Source: Acidobacteria bacterium UBA6911 (lineage in GTDB: Bacteria > Acidobacteriota > UBA6911). From it: DNA of 11,294 nt. The DNA is taken from positions 1 to 11,294 of the forward strand of contig DKBB01000041.1 of the NCBI GenBank assembly GCA_002451015.1, given 5' to 3'. Positions 7,388 to 11,294 of the stretch are shown here, piece after piece; within the stretch, counting starts at the first letter, position 1; every line of letters begins with the position of its first letter. A program made the position numbers and the translations under genes. The notes under the pieces are model-generated. The model saw only the letters and a program-made list of their open reading frames with translations, was not told the origin of the DNA and ran no database searches.

Positions 7388-7511
7388 GAGAATCATACAT
7401 TATTCAACTTACTATAACCGAATCCCACAATGCAGGCCGGAAATCCTGCACTGCCCGCATAGTCGCAAACTGCAACCCGATCTATTTCCGGACAACCTGC
7501 TGTGATCGCAA

Positions 7512-7540
7512 GTGATACTTAAAATTAATTTTGTTATATT
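7512..7540 (+). promoter_or_regulatory. Candidate sigma-70-type promoter of the MTHFR fusion gene
   Basis: GTGATA (7512-7517, four of six matches to the -35 consensus) and TATATT (7535-7540, five of six matches to the -10 consensus) are spaced by 17 bases. Transcription would start near 7547 and give a leader of about 47 bases before ATG 7594. No other comparably good pair was found in this gap. Confidence 0.4.
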
Positions 7541-7593
7541 GCATAAATGCGGATCGATCTTTCTTTTTCACTTTCAATTTCAAAAGGAATGCC

Positions 7594-9585
7594 ATGGATT
7601 CATCCAAGCGAACAAGGAGCATAGTGGTCATCGGCCGGGACCCGAATCTGGCGGATCTGGTCCGTAATGCGGTTGACCCGGACGTGGACGTACACGGTGC
7701 CGCCGGAGAGTCCGAAGGATGGGACATGGTCCAGGAGATCCGGCCTGAAATAATTATAGTGGGTGAAATGGGATCCACGGAAGCCGTCCTGAAGCTCTAC
7801 CGCGACCTTCAGAAAGGATGGATCTCTCATCATGCTTCCATTATTGTCGTCGAACTCAATGAACTTGAGAACACGCACCGGATTCTGAGCGATGAAAATC
7901 TGAAAACGGGAATCGGAGACTACCTCCTGCAGCAAGGTTCCGAATGCTCTTTCCAGCCGGCCGGCGCACTCCTGTCCAGGTTGAGAGAAATCATCGCCGA
8001 AAAGCTGAAAACCAGGGGAAACCGTCTGAAAAGCGCGCTCTCAGAACCGGACGGATTCTGCACCATCTGGGAACAGATTCCGGGGCCCGGAGCGTTTGAG
8101 AAACGCCAGGCAATCGTTCTGGAAAATGCCCGCAAAGCCGCCCGACGCGGGATAGCCTGTGCCATAAGCATCACCGACAATCCCGGCGGAAATCCCGCCA
8201 TCGCCACGGACATCCTGTGCGCGGAAATCCGCAAGGCCGGCATAGATCCTCTCGTGCATATCGCCTTTCGGGATAGGAGCCGGAACCAGGCCGAAAGCCT
8301 TCTTTTCCAACTGGCGGCTCTGGACATCAACAACATCCTGGTCCTGACAGGGGATTACCCGTCAGACCTGGGATTTACCGGGAAATCCAAGCCGGTATTC
8401 GACCTGGATTCCGTCCACGGCCTTCGCCTGGTAAAGGAAATGAATCGGGGGCTGATGCGCACCATCATGAGGAAACCTACCCGCCTCGGCTCCACCGACT
8501 TTTTCGCAGGCGTTGCCTTCTCTCCATTCAAGCAGATGGAGGCGGAAGTAATGGGCCAGTACTACAAAATGAAGAAGAAAGTGGAGGCGGGAGCCGACTT
8601 TGTGATCACACAGGTGGGCTACGACGCCCGCAAACTGCACGAATTCCTGACGTGGCTCAAGGAGCGGCAACACAAAATTCCAGCCCTGGCCAGCGTGTAT
8701 GTACTCTCCTACCCGGTAGCCCGGGCGATGCAAAAGAACAATGTCCCCGGATGCGTCGTAACGGAAAAGCTGCTTCAACAGCTTGCCTTCGAGTCGGAAA
8801 GCAGCGACAAGGGTCGGCAGGCTCGCCTGGACCGGGCAGCGAAAATGTTCGCGGTGGTAAAAGGTATGGGATTCAGGGGCGCTTATATTTCCGGACAGAA
8901 TATGCCGCTCGAAAACCTGGAATACATTGTTACCCGGGGGAACGAACTGGCGGACGGATGGCGGGATTTGTTGACCGAGTTCCATCACCCCCAGAAAGAC
9001 GGATTTTATCTCTACAACCGGGATGAAGAAACCGGGCTGAACACATCAAAGGCGGCTGTGAAAAACCAGGCGCCCGACCGGCCGCTGATCTATGAACTGT
9101 CCCGGGTATTTCACAACCTTTTCTTCGAAACCGGAAGCGTGCTTTTCAAACCGAGTCAAAAACTCATGCAGAAAGTGGATGCCTCCCCGTTTTTATACAG
9201 GCTGTTGCACTCTTTTGAATCCTGGATAAAGTCCCTGCTTTACGGCTGCAAAGACTGCGGCGACTGCGCCCTGTTCGACGCAGCCTATCTCTGCCCCGTA
9301 TCCCAGTGCCCCAAGGATCAGCGCAACGCCCCATGCGGAGGAAGTTATCAGGGCTGGTGCGAAGTCTACCCGGGCGAAAAACAATGCATCTGGGTTAGGG
9401 CATATGTCCGATTGAAATCCCGGGGCAGGGAGGACGAAATCGGTGAAAATGTCATCCCTCCGTGCGACTGGAACCTCTGGCAGAGTTCATCCTGGATCAA
9501 CTATTTCCTCGGGCGGGATCACAGTGGCAAAATACGAGGGATCCGGCCTCCGGGTACGGACGAGGCGGATCTTCCGAAGAATTAA
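7594..9585 (+). CDS. Methylenetetrahydrofolate reductase with N-terminal receiver-like and C-terminal MetV-like domains
   Basis: A 663-residue three-part protein. Residues 8-135 resemble a response-regulator receiver: SIVVIGRDPN, then PEIIIVGEMGS (51-61), where glycine stands in place of the phosphorylated aspartate. Residues about 160-480 are a MetF-type methylenetetrahydrofolate reductase: ISITDNPGG (191-199), NILVLTGDYPSD (247-258), STDFFAGVAFSPF (300-312), EAGADFVITQVGYD (331-344). It would interconvert methylene- and methyl-tetrahydrofolate. Residues about 495-640 match the MTHFR C-terminal/MetV family: GCKDCGDC (551-558), C567, C572, PCGG (580-583), C589, C598, C624, for iron-sulfur and/or zinc binding. 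In acetogens MetV is usually a separate subunit beside MetF; here both lie on one chain. The role is probably in the methyl branch of the Wood-Ljungdahl pathway, forward or reverse. AAGGA lies just before ATG 7594. It stands alone, converging with the rubrerythrin gene 19 bases away. Confidence 0.9.
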   Translation: MDSSKRTRSIVVIGRDPNLADLVRNAVDPDVDVHGAAGESEGWDMVQEIRPEIIIVGEMGSTEAVLKLYRDLQKGWISHHASIIVVELNELENTHRILSDENLKTGIGDYLLQQGSECSFQPAGALLSRLREIIAEKLKTRGNRLKSALSEPDGFCTIWEQIPGPGAFEKRQAIVLENARKAARRGIACAISITDNPGGNPAIATDILCAEIRKAGIDPLVHIAFRDRSRNQAESLLFQLAALDINNILVLTGDYPSDLGFTGKSKPVFDLDSVHGLRLVKEMNRGLMRTIMRKPTRLGSTDFFAGVAFSPFKQMEAEVMGQYYKMKKKVEAGADFVITQVGYDARKLHEFLTWLKERQHKIPALASVYVLSYPVARAMQKNNVPGCVVTEKLLQQLAFESESSDKGRQARLDRAAKMFAVVKGMGFRGAYISGQNMPLENLEYIVTRGNELADGWRDLLTEFHHPQKDGFYLYNRDEETGLNTSKAAVKNQAPDRPLIYELSRVFHNLFFETGSVLFKPSQKLMQKVDASPFLYRLLHSFESWIKSLLYGCKDCGDCALFDAAYLCPVSQCPKDQRNAPCGGSYQGWCEVYPGEKQCIWVRAYVRLKSRGREDEIGENVIPPCDWNLWQSSSWINYFLGRDHSGKIRGIRPPGTDEADLPKN

Positions 9586-9604
9586 TTTCGATATCCGGAG
9601 CAGC

Positions 9605-10123
9605 CTATCCCCCCTCCAGATCAAACTCCTGCATATCGAACCAGAATCCCATTCCCTGGACGGAATCCATTTCCGCCTGGACGATGGCGACATGCCCCTC
9701 CTCGATCTCCAGAAAGCGGGAAAAGAGCTCCTGCCCTTCGCCCGACAGTTCGGATACCATTTGTTGATAAAAGGCAGATGTCTCCTTTTCCACTTCAAAA
9801 GCGTTTTTCAGATATTCCAGTTCCGAGGAGGGTGGCTTTCTGCCTTGTACGGATTGGGCAATGCGTTCACGTCCCTCGGCGATGCGATCCTTGTCGGGCA
9901 CTATGGTCGTTAGTTCCTCGATATTGAGGCGGCCGTCTTTATACCATTCATCCAAGCGGTTCTGGAGATAGCTTACATGCTGCGCTTCCTCCAATGATAG
10001 TTGCTTAAAGATTCGCTTCCCGACAGGATCGTCAATTTTATCCATCGCATTCGCATATGTCTGATACACCTTCTTTTCAAACTCCATTGCGGTTTGAATC
10101 GCCTCGTCCAGACCAATTGCCAT
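9605..10123 (-). CDS. Rubrerythrin-like ferritin-superfamily diiron protein
   Basis: A 172-residue four-helix ferritin-like protein without a C-terminal rubredoxin domain. The helix motifs carry the expected diiron ligands: AMEFEKKVYQTY (12-23, E14 or E16), LEEAQHVSYL (44-53, E45/E46 and H49), FEVEKETSAFY (109-119, E110 or E113) and EIEEGHVAIVQAEMD (139-153, E141/E142 and H144). Proteins of this family reduce peroxide or handle iron in anaerobes. With no rubredoxin domain, it would need a separate electron donor. The C-terminus WFDMQEFDLEGG is aromatic and acidic and resembles tails of short rubrerythrin-like proteins. A GAGGAGG-like site lies about 10 bases before ATG 10123. It is the second gene of a pair, starting 33 bases after the YciO-family gene. 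The link between those two functions is unclear; read-through from the upstream promoter is likely. Confidence 0.88.
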   Translation of the reverse strand: MAIGLDEAIQTAMEFEKKVYQTYANAMDKIDDPVGKRIFKQLSLEEAQHVSYLQNRLDEWYKDGRLNIEELTTIVPDKDRIAEGRERIAQSVQGRKPPSSELEYLKNAFEVEKETSAFYQQMVSELSGEGQELFSRFLEIEEGHVAIVQAEMDSVQGMGFWFDMQEFDLEGG

Positions 10124-10156
10124 TGAATGTTTCCCTCCTCCGTTGTATTGCTGTTA

Positions 10157-10756
10157 TTAAATCTTTCCTTTTCCCTGCCGTATCAAAACTGGTTCATCCT
10201 CGGTTAAGTCAATAACCGTCGATGGTTCCAAACCTCCAGGGCCTGCATCGAGGAAAAGATCCACCCAACGGGCGAATGTGGATTCGATCGCGTCGGGATT
10301 GCCGATATATTCCTGATCGGGCAAAGAGGCGCTGGTACTGATGACCGGGTGGCCGAATTCAGCCAGCAGTGCATGGCAGACACTATTATCCGGGATCCGT
10401 ATGCCGACCGTTTTTCTTTTCTCCAAGAGCACTTTCGGGACCTGCCGGGTGGCGTTCAAAATAAAAGTAAAAGGTCCGGGCAGGAGATGGCGCATAATCT
10501 TATATGCAGCATTTGAGACGTAGGCATACTCCGAAATTCCCTTTAAATCGGAGCAGATGAAACTCAGATACTTACGCTTGTCGTTCCCCTTGATCTGATA
10601 AATTTTCTCGATTGCCCGCTTGTTGAACAGATCGCAACCCAGGCCGTATATGGAATCAGTCGGATAAACAATCAATCCGCCGTCCCTGAGGACGTCGGCG
10701 GCAGCTTTCAAGAAGCGCCCCTGCGGATTTTGAGGATGAATGGAAATTCTTTTCAT
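10157..10756 (-). CDS. YciO/YrdC (Sua5) family protein, L-threonylcarbamoyladenylate synthase-like
   Basis: A 199-residue protein of the Sua5/YciO/YrdC family, closest in look to YciO: it starts ISIHPQNPQGRFLKAA (4-19). Family blocks are GLIVYPTDSIYGLGCDL (27-43), YQIKGNDKRKYLS (53-65), LPGPFTFILNAT (92-103), KTVGIRIPD (115-123), the STSAS variant (140-144) of the usual STSAN, and STVIDL (179-184). YrdC/Sua5 members make threonylcarbamoyl-AMP from threonine, bicarbonate and ATP for the t6A modification of ANN-decoding tRNAs. YciO proteins share the fold but are weak or uncertain in this reaction. If the genome has another YrdC or Sua5, this copy is accessory. ATG 10756 is the only reasonable start and has only a poor ribosome-binding site. 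It is first in a two-gene unit with the rubrerythrin-like gene. Confidence 0.88.
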   Translation of the reverse strand: MKRISIHPQNPQGRFLKAAADVLRDGGLIVYPTDSIYGLGCDLFNKRAIEKIYQIKGNDKRKYLSFICSDLKGISEYAYVSNAAYKIMRHLLPGPFTFILNATRQVPKVLLEKRKTVGIRIPDNSVCHALLAEFGHPVISTSASLPDQEYIGNPDAIESTFARWVDLFLDAGPGGLEPSTVIDLTEDEPVLIRQGKGKI

Positions 10757-10929
10757 ATACCAGCTAGTTTAATCCAAGCAAACCCGATTCAATAATCAAA
10801 ATGACCCTCATCGTCCAATTTTTCATCGAAACTTCTTGGAAGGATCTGTAAAACCGGCAGGAAACGCACGAAAGCCTCACCAGTTTTTCGGTAGGGGAGA
10901 GCCCGTAACGCAGGATTAAAGCAGCTGTG

Positions 10930-10969
10930 GAAGGTTTGCCTGGAAACGGTCGTTTCCAGGCAAACCTTC
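10930..10969. repeat. Perfect 19-bp inverted repeat with 2-base loop
   Basis: The left arm 10930-10948 and right arm 10951-10969 are exact reverse complements around GT; the core is GTTTGCCTGGAAACG / CGTTTCCAGGCAAAC. Both flanking genes start away from this site, so it terminates neither, and neither side has a T-run as expected of an intrinsic terminator. It may be a dispersed palindromic element, a cruciform-forming protein site, or a hairpin in the DUF4388 leader. Copies elsewhere in the genome would show which. Confidence 0.8.
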
Positions 10970-11047
10970 TGTTCGATTATAAAAAATTCGTTGCAACGAT
11001 ATTTAAAGACAATCCCTGTAAATACCGATATATCAACAGGATAATTA

Positions 11048-11066
11048 ACAGACCCTTGCGGTCTGT
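11048..11066. repeat. Short stem-loop ACAGACC-CTTGC-GGTCTGT
   Basis: Perfect 7-base arms at 11048-11054 and 11060-11066 around a 5-base loop, about 70 bases before the DUF4388 start. On the plus strand it is followed by AATTT, which is short for a terminator. It could be a leader hairpin or an operator; the role is unknown. Confidence 0.4.
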
Positions 11067-11126
11067 AATTTGCCTTCAGGGAATGCCAAGCTCGGCTGCG
11101 TTCCGGGCAGCATTCTGCATTCTTTC

Positions 11127-11132
11127 AAGGAG
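11127..11132 (+). promoter_or_regulatory. Ribosome binding site for the TTG start of the DUF4388 gene
   Basis: AAGGAG, 5 bases before TTG 11138. The frame is open back to a stop at 11066 but contains no ATG or GTG before the domain begins, so this site decides a TTG start. Confidence 0.7.
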
Positions 11133-11137
11133 TTGCC

Positions 11138-11294
11138 TTGATCTTCAAAGGGGATTTAAGCCGAAATCACCCCGGGGACATTCTGTTGTTTCTGTCTCAT
11201 CTGAACTCCAACGGGGTTTTGTCGATCGTCCATAGCGACCAGGTCATAACGGTCTCATTCAAAGAAGGCAAGGTGGTGGACGCCCAATCCGCCA
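11138..11294 (+). CDS. DUF4388 domain protein (3' end missing)
   Basis: The first 52 codons of a gene that runs off the right edge. The translation begins (L/M)IFKGDLSRNHPGDILLFLS and continues HLNSNGVLSIVHSDQVITVS and FKEGKVVDAQSA. This is the typical start of a DUF4388 (PATAN-like) domain: a GDL strand, a helix ending in LLxFL, a GVLxI strand, and FxxGxVVxA. These domains occur in Desulfobacterota, myxobacteria and cyanobacteria, alone or joined to receiver, GTPase or FHA-type domains, and are thought to act in signalling and surface behaviour by protein contact. The start is TTG 11138, supported by AAGGAG 5 bases upstream. What follows the domain is outside the window, so the full protein type cannot be given. 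The intergenic palindromes to the left are the only visible candidates for its control. Confidence 0.75.
   Translation, partial: MIFKGDLSRNHPGDILLFLSHLNSNGVLSIVHSDQVITVSFKEGKVVDAQSA

Larger units (their letters stand above)
7315..7593. other. AT-rich divergent intergenic region
   Basis: This 279-base stretch lies between the divergent small membrane protein gene and the MTHFR fusion gene, and shows no convincing coding content. An in-frame TTG at 7531 could lengthen the MTHFR fusion by 21 residues. That extension reads as untranslated sequence, and the ATG at 7594 has its own AAGGA site. The region is clearly richer in A and T than the flanking genes around 7340-7420 and 7515-7585. It holds an inverted repeat at 7371-7387 and a candidate promoter at 7512-7540, listed separately. 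Confidence 0.6.
10757..11137. other. Intergenic region with palindromes between divergent genes
   Basis: This 381-base region lies between the divergent YciO-family and DUF4388 genes. It holds a perfect 19-base inverted repeat (10930-10969), a 12-base palindrome TCGTTGCAACGA (10988-10999), a 7-base-arm stem-loop (11048-11066), and a tandem GCATTCT-GCATTCT (11110-11123) just before the DUF4388 ribosome-binding site. A plus-strand frame from GTG 10927 (102 codons) runs through the palindrome and overlaps the DUF4388 start; it does not look like a protein. A minus-strand frame is open for 111 codons (10789-11124) but has no start codon near its beginning. No tRNA or recognised riboswitch was found. 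Confidence 0.55.

Noticed and set aside
7501..7518. TGTGATCGCAAGTGATA as a CRP/FNR-type site
   Set aside because: Only one half-site resembles TGTGA; the second half (TCACA) is absent, so it is not a dyad.
10840..10925. Possible riboswitch before the DUF4388 gene (ACGCACGAAAGCC, GGTAGGGGAGAGCCCG resemble fragments of c-di-GMP or cobalamin riboswitch consensus)
   Set aside because: The fragments do not fall in the order or spacing of either consensus, and the required conserved stems are absent.
10927..11235. Plus-strand frame of 102 codons starting at GTG 10927
   Set aside because: It runs through the perfect palindrome, has no ribosome-binding site of note, and overlaps the DUF4388 start in another frame.

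Overview
The window looks like the chromosome of an anaerobic bacterium, most likely a sulfate-reducing or syntrophic member of the Desulfobacterota (old Deltaproteobacteria). The reasons are an acetogen-type methylenetetrahydrofolate reductase joined to a MetV-like iron-sulfur/zinc domain, a rubrerythrin-like diiron protein, a cobalamin-type radical SAM enzyme and a DUF4388-domain protein. The lineage is inferred from gene content only. No rRNA, tRNA, CRISPR array, transposase or phage gene was seen.

Left part (1-6750), a probable lipid-modification neighbourhood. On the plus strand lie the 3' end of a DUF1365 gene and a cyclopropane-fatty-acid synthase family (CFA) gene. They converge, with a 5-base gap, on a minus-strand operon: a B12-binding-type radical SAM gene, a DUF1295 (steroid 5-alpha-reductase-like) membrane protein gene, and a second, different CFA-like methyltransferase gene. 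The last two overlap by four bases. Divergent from this operon across a 183-base control region is a KAS III (FabH-like) gene with an intact Cys-His-Asn triad. Together they suggest acyl-chain initiation or condensation (KAS III) followed by tailoring of lipid chains by two SAM methyltransferases, a radical SAM enzyme and a possible membrane reductase. The product cannot be read from the sequence.

Middle (6751-9585). A small membrane protein of unknown function lies on the minus strand. Across a 279-base AT-rich region is a 663-residue three-part protein: a degenerate response-regulator-receiver-like domain, a MetF-type methylenetetrahydrofolate reductase, and a cysteine-rich MetV-like domain. 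It probably works in the methyl branch of the Wood-Ljungdahl pathway.

Right part (9605-11294). A minus-strand pair encodes a YciO/YrdC-family protein and, downstream, a rubrerythrin-like protein. A 381-base non-coding stretch follows, holding a perfect 19-bp inverted repeat and several smaller palindromes. The window ends in the first 52 codons of a DUF4388 protein that starts at a TTG codon.
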